Shown: positions 37,243 through 51,102 of the stretch, piece by piece
How positions within the stretch are numbered: the stretch's first letter is position 1
Layout: the number at the start of each line of letters is the position of its first letter
Assembly (NCBI GenBank): GCA_030847615.1
Contig: JAUMIR010000001.1
Location: forward strand, 446,826,687-446,890,686
Reading direction: 5' to 3'
DNA length: 64,000 nt
DNA from: Gambelia wislizenii
Taxonomy: Eukaryota; Chordata; Lepidosauria; Squamata; Crotaphytidae
Position numbers and translations under genes: made by a program
Notes under the pieces: model-generated
The model's database searches: none
What the model was told of the DNA's origin: nothing
The model's input: only the letters and a program-made list of their open reading frames with translations

Positions 37243-39207
37243 ATGAGCCATCAGCTGGAGATTGATGCGGCGATTGCAGCTGCGATCACCGGAGAGAGAA
37301 GCAGCAGGCGGAAAGACCTCAGCACAGAGGACCAGCTGGGCACGAGGGAGGAGGCAGCCGGCACTAGAAGAACCGGCGCAAGCGGCGGCAAGGGAGCCAC
37401 AGGAAAGAACGGTGCCACCGCGAAGAGGCCAGCAAAGGAAGGGAAGATCTCCACCGCGGCTACTGCCGACCCAGAACTGGAGCCGCTTTGCCCAGAGGGG
37501 CTAGAAACAGGACAGACGGAGGATGCCTCGCGAGACCCAGCAGAGGACAGAGAGGTGCGGACCGGTCCCGAGAAAGGGGCGCAGACTGCGGTGATGGCGC
37601 ACCTGGCCCAGATGACCTCCGACGACGGACAGCACATGGTGGGCCCCCAGCAACCGCTGGCGGGCAGCGTGAGTGCCACCGGGACCCCAGGGAGCGGGGC
37701 GGCAGGGGGTGAAGTGTTTGCAGCCCTTCAATCCTGGCTGCAAAACCCCCTGGTCAGGGAAGCCTCGGCATGGCTGGCAGCAGCCTTTCTGCCACCAGGC
37801 CTAATGGGGCAGCACCAGGCGACCCAGGGAGGAGGACTGGGGACCCCGGGCACCCTGAGCACCGCACCCCCTGAACCCCTGGTATCTGCAAACAGTGCGG
37901 CACAGGGACAGGAGGCACAGCAGACACCCCGAAACCAGCAGTCACGCCAGGAGGGTAAAGGCAGAGGGGCAAGCAAGGGGAAATCCAAACATCCCCCAGC
38001 CCGCAAACCAGCGCCCAGAGGTACAGGGGAGGGGGATCCCACCAGCACCCTCAGCCAGGGTAGCTCCTCCAGCAGGACAGGCCAGATTAGGCAAGCCAAA
38101 GAGGCGGAGGAGGAGCCTAGGGCATCAGATTCTGACCGCAAGGACACCCCACCCAGAAAGCGGCCCAGAAACCAACAGGTTCAGGAGCCATTTCAGGATG
38201 AGGAAGACGTAGTTTCTGTCTACTCATCTCAAGTGGAGGACTCGGATGACCAGGAGAAATCCGACAGGGAGGAGGGGGAGTTATCCGAGGAAGAGGAGAA
38301 CACCCCCAAAGAGACGAGCCACTCTTCCCCCCACCACTTTGGGACAGAGGATTTTCCTGTACTCCTGAAGAAGGCCATTAGGACGCTGGGACATCAGCTC
38401 CTGACAACAGAACGTTCTAAGGTGGATCCTGATCTGCCTGAGATATCCGAGGAATTTTTCCCGGACTCCCAGCCTATAGCATTGGAGATGCCAGTTCCAG
38501 CTACGGTGATGCGCCTCATCCGGGATGAGTGGGCAAACCCGGCTGCGAACAAAGGGCAACCTAGCCATGCTAAGAAGCTGTACACCTTACCAAAAATGGT
38601 GATGGGCAAACTACAGGTTCCACTTATCAATGCTCCGGTCTCAGCGCTGGTTTCGTTGGTGGTTTTTTGTCGGGATGCGGAGGAAACCCTGAAGGTGCCT
38701 GAGGATAGACAATTGGACACCGCGCTGAAGAGAGCACACGAGGCAATTTCCCTGGCGATTCGTGCCTCTACGACGGCCACCATGATGGCAAGGGCAGCCA
38801 TCCAGTGGTCCAAAGAGGTCCTGACGGACGTGCCAAAGTCCCAGCCGAGGATCAGACAGGACCTTAACAAATTAGCAAAGGTTTCGGCGTTTTTGGCCGA
38901 CAGTACCCTTGATGCAGTCCAGTTTTGTGCCAGGGCACAAGGGGCTGCGATCGTGGCTAGGAGACAGGTGTGGCTTAAGTCTTGGAATGCTGATTTCAAA
39001 TCCAAACAGAACTTGGTTTCTTCACCATTCCTAGGCGAAAAGTTGTTTGGCGAATCCTTGGAACTGGTCCTAGTGGAGGACAAGGACAAAAAGAAAAAGA
39101 CCTTGGCTTCGGGCCGGAAGAGGAAAGAGAGAAGGTATTTCAGGTGTTTTCGTTCCTTTCGTCCCTCCGGGAGTCAGCACAGCGGTGCTCCTGCATCCAA
39201 TACATAG
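37243..39207 (+). CDS. DIRS ORF1 (gag-like protein), intact frame
   Basis: An uninterrupted frame of 654 codons from ATG 37243; an in-frame GTG lies 12 bases upstream. The N-terminal half is low-complexity, rich in Gly, Ala, Gln, Pro and charged residues. A strongly acidic Ser/Asp/Glu tract lies at about residues 320-370. The C-terminal 270 residues look folded (PVLLKKAIRTLGHQLL, PATVMRLIRDEWANPA, LALDAVQFCARAQ-like helices) and end with a basic aromatic tail (RRYFRCFRSFRPSG). In DIRS elements this protein is presumed to package RNA. It is striking that it stayed open while the downstream ORFs decayed. Confidence 0.85.
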   Translation: MSHQLEIDAAIAAAITGERSSRRKDLSTEDQLGTREEAAGTRRTGASGGKGATGKNGATAKRPAKEGKISTAATADPELEPLCPEGLETGQTEDASRDPAEDREVRTGPEKGAQTAVMAHLAQMTSDDGQHMVGPQQPLAGSVSATGTPGSGAAGGEVFAALQSWLQNPLVREASAWLAAAFLPPGLMGQHQATQGGGLGTPGTLSTAPPEPLVSANSAAQGQEAQQTPRNQQSRQEGKGRGASKGKSKHPPARKPAPRGTGEGDPTSTLSQGSSSSRTGQIRQAKEAEEEPRASDSDRKDTPPRKRPRNQQVQEPFQDEEDVVSVYSSQVEDSDDQEKSDREEGELSEEEENTPKETSHSSPHHFGTEDFPVLLKKAIRTLGHQLLTTERSKVDPDLPEISEEFFPDSQPIALEMPVPATVMRLIRDEWANPAANKGQPSHAKKLYTLPKMVMGKLQVPLINAPVSALVSLVVFCRDAEETLKVPEDRQLDTALKRAHEAISLAIRASTTATMMARAAIQWSKEVLTDVPKSQPRIRQDLNKLAKVSAFLADSTLDAVQFCARAQGAAIVARRQVWLKSWNADFKSKQNLVSSPFLGEKLFGESLELVLVEDKDKKKKTLASGRKRKERRYFRCFRSFRPSGSQHSGAPASNT

Positions 39208-39361
39208 GGCTCAAAAGAATTCATAACCCCAAGACATCGCTGGGGTGAGAACAGATACCATCGCCGTCCCAACCAGAACGCCACGGGCAGATCAACCCAG
39301 GCACAATCCAGCAAGCTGAATAGCAGCAATGGTAGAGCCCAGCAATGATGGTTCCCTGCCG

Positions 39362-41220
39362 GTGGGAGGCCGGCTGCAGGCCTTTGTGGGGACTTTGGAA
39401 ACCTCTACCTCGAACAGATGGGTCCTGCAATTGATTCAACAGGGCTGCCGGATAGAGTTATCTTGAGTACCTCCACGATGGTTCACTCCCACCCCACGGC
39501 AAAGAGACAAGGACAAGCAACGTCAGATGGCGGAGGCCATCCAGCATCTCCTACAGCTGGGTGCAATAGAAGAGGTCTGCAGGCTACAGCACTACAAGGG
39601 CTGCTACTCAATCCTGTTCCTGGTACCAAAGAAGAACGGCACCTGGAGGGCAGTCCTCAACCTCAAAGGTGTCAACAAGTTCGTGAGGAAGCGGAAATTC
39701 AGAATGGAGACGTTGAAGCATATTTTGGAGGCCCTGAGACCAGGGGACTTCCTGGCCTCCCTGGATTTGCAGGATGCGTACCTATACATCCCAATCCACA
39801 GAGAACACCGGCGCTTCCTCTGTTTCTACTACAACAGCAGACACTTCCAATACAAGGCTCTGCCGTTTGGCCTTTCGTCAGCACCCAGAGTCTTCACAAA
39901 GGTTATGGTGGCATTAGTGGCGTGCTGGCGGCGATCGGAGCTCTTCGTCTTCCCCTATTTGGATGACCTCCTGATCAGGTCCCCCTCCAGGCAGGGGGCA
40001 GAGAGGGATGTGCACCTGGTGTGGAAGTCCCTTCAAGCACATGGCTTTCAAGTCAACCTCGAAAAGAGCCAGTTGAGACCGACGCAGCGGCTAACCCACC
40101 TAGGGGTGACGGTGGATTCATGCCAGGGCCTAGTTTCATTGCCTCAGGAAAGGAAGGAGGCTATTCGCTGGGCGGCTCAGAAGGTCAGGGACAGGATAGA
40201 CTTGATGCACCTGGCTCATCTGCAGGGTCTAATGATCGCATCCATAGACTGCCTACCATGGGCCAGGTTTCACACAAGGACACTCCAATGGTTCCTGCTG
40301 CAATATCAGGAAGATATCGCATTCAAGAAGCACATCATGGTGAGACCACCACAGGAAGTGGTAGCATCCCTGCAGTGGTGGATGTCCCCAGCAATTGACA
40401 GAGGACGACCCATATGGAAACCAGACAAGGTCCAGATTACAACAGATGCCAGCTTAAGAGGGTGGGAGCCCACTGTGGAACCCACCTGGCACAGGGCAAA
40501 TGGTCAGAGAAGGAGGGCAGACACAGCATCAACTGGCTGGAACTCAGAGCCATCAGGAGAGCACTCATAGCATTCGAGAGTCTCATCAAGGACAAGGCCG
40601 TCTTGATTCGGACGGACAACATCACTATGAAGGCGCACCTGAATTGCCAGGGAGGGACCAGATCCCGCGCCCTGATGAAGGAGGCAACCAAAGTACTAGA
40701 ATGGGCAGAGGAGAACCTGACCTCAATAGAGTCGGAACATCTCAAGGGGACGCTCAACTCCAAAGCGGATTGGCTCAGTCGCTCAGACTTGGACCAGGGC
40801 GAGTGGAGTCTCCACCAGCAGGTGTTCAACGAGCTCACTCGAACACTGGGCAGACCAGTAGTCGACCTATTCACCTCTCCAGTGAACATGAAGCTTCCCT
40901 GCTTCATCTCCTGCTACATCTTGGAGGGAGCAGAAGCCATGGATGCGTTGACGACGCCATGGCCCCGAGGATTGCTATACGCGTTCCCACTGCTACATTT
41001 GATTCCCAGAGTGCTCAACAAGATCCGAGCGGAGCGGGCCGAAGTCATCATGATAGCACTGAACTGGCTACGCCAAGCCTGGTTCCCAGGAGTGCGGGAA
41101 ATGGCTCTAACGTCCATCCCGCTGCCGATAAGGCCAGACCTACTAACTCAGGGACAGGTACATCACCCAGACCCAGCCTGGCTGCAGCTCCATGCCTGGA
41201 GGTTGAGCGGCAGATGCTAG
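39362..41220 (+). pseudogene. DIRS reverse transcriptase-RNase H, frameshifted
   Basis: The RT starts near VGGRLQAFVGTLETSTSNRW (39362), has one stop (LS*VPP, near 39465), then LGAIEEVC, IPKKNGTWRAVLNL-type, FLASLDLQDAYLYIPIHREH, YKALPFGLSSAPRVFTKVM and the catalytic FPYLDDLLI (about 39949-39975). A frameshift at about 40462 leads into RNase H (TTDASLRGW, then GAHCGTHLAQGKW), with NWLELRAI, LIRTDN and KADWLSR giving the expected D-E-D-D set. The tail (PVVDLFTSPVNMKLPCFISC ... WPRGLLYAFPLLHLI) matches the region that in DIRS elements resembles an adenine methyltransferase; that label is inference. Confidence 0.88.
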
Positions 41221-42110
41221 CAGCGAGGGGTTACTCACACACAGTCGTGAGGACTATCCTGGTGTCCAGACGAGAATCAACTCAGTGCATTTATGAATAC
41301 ACATTCAGGGTTTTCTGAAGGTGGTGCAAGCGTAAGAAGGCGGATTTCAAGGAGATATCAGTTCCACTTCTCCTGGAGTTTCTACAGGACGGCGTGGCAG
41401 CGGGCCGTCGCCCTAACACCATCAAGAGGCAGGTGGCGGCCTTGACGTCCTTTTTGCCACCAGAGAGAGCAGCAGACATCTCCAAGCACCCGCTTGTGCG
41501 CAGATTTGTGCAGGGTTTGACTAACCTGGCACCGCCGACAGTTCACAGATTTCCATCTTGGGACTTGCACACAGTCTTGAAAGCGTTGACGGTGTGGCCC
41601 TTCGAACCCCTGAGAGAGGCTTCGCTCAAACACCTAACCTGGAAGGTGGTGCTCCTGGTAGCAATCGCTTTGGCACGCAGGGTGTCGGAGCTGGCAGCTC
41701 TCTCGACCAGAAGGGAACTTTGCATCTTCAGACCGGATTCGGTCGTGCTTTGCCTCTGACCTGATTTCAAGCCAAAGGTAAACTCAGCCTTCCATAGATC
41801 TTAGGAGGTAATCCTCCCCTCCTTCTGCCCACATCCTGAGAGGGAGTTAGAAAGGATCTGGCATACCCTGGACGTCCGAAGGGCACTGCGGATCTACATC
41901 AAAAGAACAGAACCCTTCAGGACTTTGGAGGCACTATTTTGCCATCCCACACAAAGTATCTAGGACGCAAGGTGTCACCATCGACCCTAGGGAGGTGGAT
42001 CAGGAACTGTATCGCAGCTTGCTACAAGACCCTCGACTTGGAGGTGCCCGAGGGGATAATAGCCCACTCGACGTGAAGCACGGCAACCTCGGCGGCCTGG
42101 CAGAAGGATG

Positions 42111-42143
<33 letters not shown>

Positions 42144-42800
42144 TTTATTTATACCCCGCCCCTCTGTTAAAACAATCGGGGCGGCTTACAAAATTTAAAA
42201 TACAATACAAATAAAATCCCTAAACACCCCCACTCCCACCCTCCCCCATAAAAAAACATTAAACAAATATAAATTAAAAACAACTAATCTAAAATCACAT
42301 TTAAAACTATAAATACAATAAAATACAATAAATGGCCAGCAGGCTAGAAGAGGCCAGGATCCCCTGAGGCCGGGATCTAATTAGGAAAAGCCTGCCGAAA
42401 GAGATCCGTCTTTAGTGCTTTTTTAAAGCCACTCAGGCTTGTTATCTGACGGATCTCATTCGGCAGGTCATTCCACAATTTGGGGGCGATTACTGAAAAG
42501 GCCCTCTGGGAGGTTGCAGACAGCCTAGATTTTTGTGGCTGAAGCAAATTCCTCCCAGAGGACCGGAGTGCGCGGGGAGGATTGTGTGGGAGGAGGCGGT
42601 TCCGGAGATAAGTTGGACCCAAGCCATTTAGGGCTTTAAAGGTAATAACCAACACCTTATACTGGGCCCGGAAACTGATTGGATGCACCTCTGGAGGAGA
42701 TCTGCCACGTGGCAACATGGAAGTCACACTCAACCTTTGTGCGGCACTACAGGTTGGACAAGATGTAGTCAGCGGAAGCAGCTTTCGGTAGAAGAGTGCT
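41221..42800 (+). pseudogene. DIRS tyrosine recombinase, broken
   Basis: DIRS elements integrate with a tyrosine recombinase instead of an integrase. The core-binding part (VPLLLEFLQDGVAAGRRPNT, IKRQVAALTSFL) is followed by the first catalytic Arg in LARRVSELAAL (41676-41681), then ERELERIWHTLDVRRALRI in another frame. IIAHST then meets a stop at 42074-42076 where the HxxR arginine belongs. The final TFVRHYRLD with the catalytic Tyr lies at 42748-42750. An L2 insertion splits the gene at 42111-42680. Frame breaks and stops make it inactive. Confidence 0.87.
42111..42680 (-). mobile_element. L2-like LINE nested in DIRS recombinase, 5-bp target duplication
   Basis: The (ata)n tail at 42111-42141 marks the 3' end, then inverted tttataccccgcccctctgt. 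The minus strand encodes SFRAQYKVLVITFKALNGLG, then PTYLRNRLLPHNPPRALRSS and FSVIAPKLWNDLPNEIRQIT, the L2 C-terminal tail. The flanks ggatg at 42106-42110 and 42681-42685 are the target duplication; removing the insert restores the recombinase frame QKDAPLEEICHVATWKS. Confidence 0.92.
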
Positions 42801-42869
42801 TCAACAGGTTCTTCAAGCGTAGGGAATGCGACCTTGCCAGACCCACCCAGATGAGGGGCTTGTGTACAT

Positions 42870-42936
42870 CCCAAAGCAATCGGATGCTCTGGAGCTCTCC
42901 CCACTGGCTTTTCCAGTGGTGAGGCGAAGAGCATCC
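42870..42936. repeat. DIRS internal complementary region
   Basis: The first half (caatcggatgctctggagct, ctccccactgg) is the reverse complement of the left end starting at 36268. The second half (cttttccagtggtgaggcga, agagcatcc) is the reverse complement of the right terminal region ending near 45211. This is the hallmark of DIRS elements, thought to act as a splint when the cDNA is circularised. Confidence 0.92.
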
Positions 42937-43111
42937 GGACCCACCCACTGGCGAGAGGACCGTGGTGAGCCAGGGCAGTTTGGATTGGATCTGGCACGAA
43001 GAGAAATTTAACCAACATATGGACAACACAAGGAAATTTGGCCATTTTCAAGGGAGACGTCAGTCGTAAGGCTTGAACATGGACTAGCTAGCCTGGGGTC
43101 GTCCCTCTAGG

Positions 43112-43374
43112 GACTTTTTCGGACATCTTAAATGTAACGGAAGCAGCCTCGCCACATTGCGAGGCTGCTGTGCTGCAGGGCGTCCCTTTCACATGACGCC
43201 CGTCCCTGCTGGTACTGTTGCAGTACCGCAGGGACATTTGAGTGTAATATTTCAGCGATTTTTACTCACGATCAACTTTCGTGAGTAAAAATCGCTGAAA
43301 TATTATACTCAAATGTCCCTGCAGTACCGCAACAGTACTGGCAGGGACGGGCGTAATGCGAAAGGGACGCCCGA
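43112..43374. repeat. Hairpin-rich insertion with a near-perfect palindrome
   Basis: It includes a short hairpin (gcagcctcgc / gcgaggctgc, 43144-43168) and a 194-bp palindrome: arms 43179-43271 and 43279-43372 around a 7-base loop (tcaactt). The arms differ at about seven sites plus one indel, nearly all transitions. The ends are gggcgtccctttc and gaaagggacgccc. It lies between the DIRS target site and the start of the hAT element. No target duplication is evident. Confidence 0.9.
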
Positions 43375-45093
43375 CAGTGATGGGCAACCTTTTGAGCTTG
43401 GTGTGTCAAACTTCGCCAAAAGCCTGAGCATAACTCAGGTGGTGTGTCACTTTGAGGAAAAAACATTATCTTGCGATATTTATTGTTTAAATAACATAAA
43501 TGTATAATTGTTATATATAATTGTATTTAATAAACCAAAAACTAATTATTTAACTTACCTGCTTAGTGGTGAAATGGAGTCTGCACTATGGAGCAAGATA
43601 TTGTTCCTTATGTGAATAACAATGGTTGCCACTAATGGCAGAAAACGGCACCCATAGCATGGCCTCTCCTCTTTCAGCCTTCCCTCAGCAATGATCTCAG
43701 CAATGATCTCACTTATCACACTTATCTCAGTAATCACTTCTCTCACTTATCTCAGCAATGCGCAGGCCGCAAGGGGGTGTCCAAGGCGCTGCTGGGGCCG
43801 AACTGGAGGCTTCTCGCCGGCCCTGTCGTCAGCCGCTACATCATCCAGCTGCGCCGGAAATGTGGCCGGATGTCCCTCCCCTCCATTCCAGGCAGCCAAT
43901 CGGGGCACGGCTGACCGGCCCGATTGGCTCCCTTTTTCCCACCTTCCCCCCAGCAGCCAAGGCTGCCGGGAAGAAGAAGGCCCACATGGTGGCTTCCATG
44001 GAAGGGAGGGTGCTTGCTGGATAGCCTCCCCCCTCCAGCCCCTCCCATCCAGACTATCCACCAAGCACCCTCCAGCCCGTCCCCTCCAGCAACCAGCCAG
44101 CACCCTCCCTTTCCAAAGCCAGCCACTCTCTCTTTCCAAAGCCGCGATTGATCGCGGCTTTGGAAACGGAGGGTGCTGGCTTAAAAGGCTCCCCCCTCCA
44201 GCCCCTCTCCTCCAGCCACCAGCCACCCTCCGTTACCAAAACTACAGTCGTGGCTTTGGGAACGGAGAGTGCTGGCTGGAAAGCCTCCCCCTCCAGCTCC
44301 TCCCCTCCAGCCACCAGCCACCCTCCGTGACTGAGTCATGGAGAAGACCCCTCCCATTCAGCGAGGCTGCACGGGGGGGGGGGAGAGCATCACTGGCTGG
44401 GAGGGGTCTTTTCCGTGACACAGTCACGGAGTATACCCCTCCCATCCAGCAAGGCTGCACGGGGGGGGGAGCATCACTGGCCAGGAGGGGTCTTTTCCGT
44501 GACTCAATCATGGAGAAGACCCCTCCCATTCAGCAAGGCTGCATGGGGGGGAAGCATCGCTGGCCCCTGCCTTCCTAAAATGGCGACCAGAGCTTTGAAG
44601 CCCTAATTGCCACTTTAGCGAGGCTGCATGGGGAGGAAGAGCATTGCTGGCCGGGAGGGGTCTTTTCCGTGACTCAGTCATGGAGAAGTCCCCTCTCTTC
44701 CAGCGAGGCTGCACGGGGCATGGGAGAGCCTCGCTGGCCATATGGGAGGGCTGGATGGGAAGTGGTTTTCTGGATGGGAGGACTTTTCCCTCCCAGCTGC
44801 TCCCCTCCAGAGACCAGCCACCCTCCCTTCCCAAAGCCGCAATCGCAGCTTTTGGAAGGGAGGGTGCTGGCTGGAAAGCCTCCTCTCAGTTGTGATCGGG
44901 GCTTCATAGCCCCACCAGCCACTTTCATTCCCTCCCCCGCCTTTCTAAAATGGCGACCGGGGCTTTGAAGCCCTGATTGCCACTTTAGGGAGGGTGGTGA
45001 GGTTGCAGGCAGGGGGGAGCAACCTAGCCACATGTCACCACAGACAGCTACACATGTCAGTGGTGACACGCATGTCATAGGTTCGCCATCACC
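43375..45093. mobile_element. hAT-like transposon with enlarged GC-rich interior
   Basis: The left end cagtgatgggcaaccttttg and roughly the first 180 bp match the element at 16331-16824, as does the last 150 bp (ggcgaccggggctttgaagc ... cataggttcgccatcac). The flanks cctctagg (43104-43111) and actctagg (45094-45101) differ by one base and fit an 8-bp target duplication. At about 1.7 kb it is over three times the size of the other copy; the extra is GC-rich tandem and inverted repeats. Confidence 0.85.
44050..44760. repeat. GC-rich tandem repeats inside the hAT element
   Basis: Two arrays. About 44050-44330 repeats a block with gagggtgctggcttaaaagg / gagagtgctggctggaaagc and ctcccctccagccaccagcc. 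About 44328-44760 repeats a block of roughly 86 bp with tgactcagtcatggagaaga, cccctcccattcagcgaggc and ggaggggtcttttccg. The third block of the second array contains an insertion (aaaatggcgaccagagcttt) that is itself a copy of the element's 3' motif. Confidence 0.75.
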
Positions 45094-45342
45094 ACTCTAG
45101 GATGAACTCACTAAGGGGCAGGCCAAGTCCTTTTGTTTCCTGCCTACTAGGAGCGTGTGGGGAGGGACAACCCAAAGCAATCAGATGCTCTTCGCCTCAC
45201 CACTGGAAAAGAACGTATCACAGGTAAGACCAACGTTCCTTTTTACTACGCCATCGTATATAATGAAACTTGAGCATTCAGGGATTTTGGTATCTGCGGG
45301 CAGGCCTGGAACCAAAACTCAGTGGATACCATGGGCCTACTG

Positions 45343-49680
<4,338 letters not shown>

Positions 49681-51102
49681 TTCCAGCAGAGAAGGGAGGA
49701 ACATCCTCTAACTTGGGTTGCTCCACCCACCCTTCAACAGATGTGAAAAAGAAAGACCTTACGGTATCTCCATGTGGGGGAGCAACCCCTAGAAGCTCAG
49801 TCTTTCTCCTTCTTATCTTCTGATAAGACATGTTTTCTCCTGCTGTGCTTCGTTGCTATAGGCACTCCAGTCCTACCACGTAATTAATTTATGTTTTGCC
49901 TCTCTTCAGCCTTTCTTCACCCTTTCTTGGCTTCTGTTTCTGTTTCCTATATTTTAAAAAGCAAGCAAGCAAACAAAAAACACTCTTTAAACCTTTAGCT
50001 TTAACTTTCAGTCATCTTCAGCCTTCTGCTCTCTCCCTCCCCCCCCACGTAGTGTGGACTGTTGGGATAACAAGGGTACAGAGAACAGAGGAGAGAATCT
50101 CTAGCTTAGCTGGCAACTCCCGCATCCTCTGAATTTGCTCCCCCTTGCTTGCAGTAGGAGGCCAGGAACCCACCCACCCCTCGGAGGGTGAAGAACAGGA
50201 AAGAGAATATAGGAGCAGATGGGTTAGGGAAAGTCCCTCCATACTGCTGTGTCCATGTGCTGCCACCCCCCAGCCCAAAATGAGCCAGGGGTCAAGGAGG
50301 CGAGCAACACTAAGAGGATGGGAAAGGGGTAAGTACTGGGTCCACCTTTGTCTCTAAGGCAAAAACCACCTTCCACAAGGCACAGGTGACCATTCTGTCT
50401 CTGGCCATCCAAGGAATTGGAGAAGATATGGCACACCTTGGATGTCTCCAGGTCCATCTTCAGCTATCTGAAAAGGACAAGCAGCTTCCGCTCCTCCATC
50501 TCCTTCCAGCCATACTCTAAGAAGCTGTCCTTTTTCACCCTGAGTAGGTCCTGCATTACAGCCTGCTGTGAGTCTCTGGGGGTTCCACCTCCAGAAAACA
50601 TAGTCATGCACTCTGCAAGGAGTGTGACTACAACAGCAATGCTGTCCACAACTCCCCCCTAGTAGAGACATGCAGGACGGACATGGAAGTCACCCTCCAT
50701 ATTTGTTAGGTATTACAGACTTGCCAGCTTTGACTCAGCTAAAGCTGATTTTGGGAGGAGGGCTCTACAACAGATAGTTAAAACATAGAACATTGGGTAG
50801 TGATGGGTGCTGGCGGGAGTACTAGTCCAACTGTACAGAGTGCTCTCCTTATAGGAGAGCAAGTCATGTCACCAGCTGTTTTTTTCCTTCCTCTTTCTGA
50901 CCTAGTTTGGTATATTTTGCAAATAATAATACAATTGTGAAGGTTTTTCTCTTCTGGAGCATTTGTCTTTTTGACTCTGTTAGTGACTGACCCCCCCATG
51001 TGACCTATTGGAGTGAGTGGGAGGAGCAACCCAAATTAGAGGATGTTCCTACCTCATCTGGTGAAAATGAATGTATCACATGTAAGACCAACATTCCTTT
51101 TC
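49681..51102 (+). mobile_element. Second DIRS-like element, internally deleted
   Basis: The left terminal repeat (49683-49732: ccagcagagaagggaggaac, atcctctaacttgggttgct) is inverted relative to the right one (51017-51060: gtgggaggagcaacccaaat, tagaggatgttcctacctca). The right end continues gaatgtatcacatgtaagac, then caacattcctttt, which aligns with the end of the first DIRS. Between them only a short 5' part and the tyrosine-recombinase C-terminal region survive; RT and RNase H are gone. Confidence 0.8.
50411..50745 (+). pseudogene. DIRS-like tyrosine recombinase fragment
   Basis: Reads LEKIWHTLDVSRSIFSYLKR, aligning with LERIWHTLDVRRALRIYIKR of the first element. It continues with HSARSVTTTAML, where H and R of HxxR are intact (50609-50620). 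A frame break follows near 50655, and the terminal Tyr region near 50690-50730 is still recognisable. It belongs to a different subfamily from the first copy. Confidence 0.75.

Larger units (their letters stand above)
36267..45242 (+). mobile_element. DIRS-type tyrosine-recombinase retrotransposon
   Basis: A DIRS element with gag-like ORF1, RT-RNase H and tyrosine recombinase in order, bounded by inverted terminal repeats and carrying an internal complementary region. It spans 8,976 bp; after removing the nested solo LTR, L2 and hAT-plus-palindrome with their target duplications, about 5.7 kb remains, close to the expected DIRS size. The recombinase carries stops and the RT has a frameshift, so it is inactive. 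It is clearly GC-richer than the surrounding intron. Orientation is the same as GPATCH2L. Confidence 0.93.
43082..45242. repeat. DIRS right inverted terminal repeat (interrupted)
   Basis: Inner segment 43082-43111 (gactagctagcctggggtcg...), then a long insertion, then continuation from 45102 (atgaactcactaaggggcag, ggccaagtccttttgtttcc) to the end near 45242. It extends about 30 bp beyond the part mirrored in the left repeat (aacgtatcacaggtaagacc, aacgttcc), as described for DIRS right ends. Confidence 0.85.
36157..45342. mobile_element. Tigger-like MITE split by a DIRS insertion
   Basis: The left piece (36157-36266: cagctggccctccatatcca ... ataaggacaccattt) and right piece (45243-45342: actacgccatcgtatataat ... 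gggcctactg) rejoin into one MITE of about 210 bp that aligns, inverted, with 25449-25668 (in that strand: ggacaccattttatcatgcc, then attacatataatgggacttg). Everything between is later insertion. Confidence 0.85.

Noticed and set aside
37251..39089. Long minus-strand and alternate-frame ORFs over the DIRS gag
   Set aside because: Shadows of the GC-rich gag frame; only the plus-strand 654-codon frame has DIRS-type organisation.
42111..42141. (ATA)n as an independent microsatellite
   Set aside because: It is the 3' tail of the nested L2, bordered by the ggatg target duplication.
43691..44578. 295-codon ORF as a host gene
   Set aside because: It is read through GC-rich tandem repeats of a hAT element, with open frames on both strands, as expected for such repeats.
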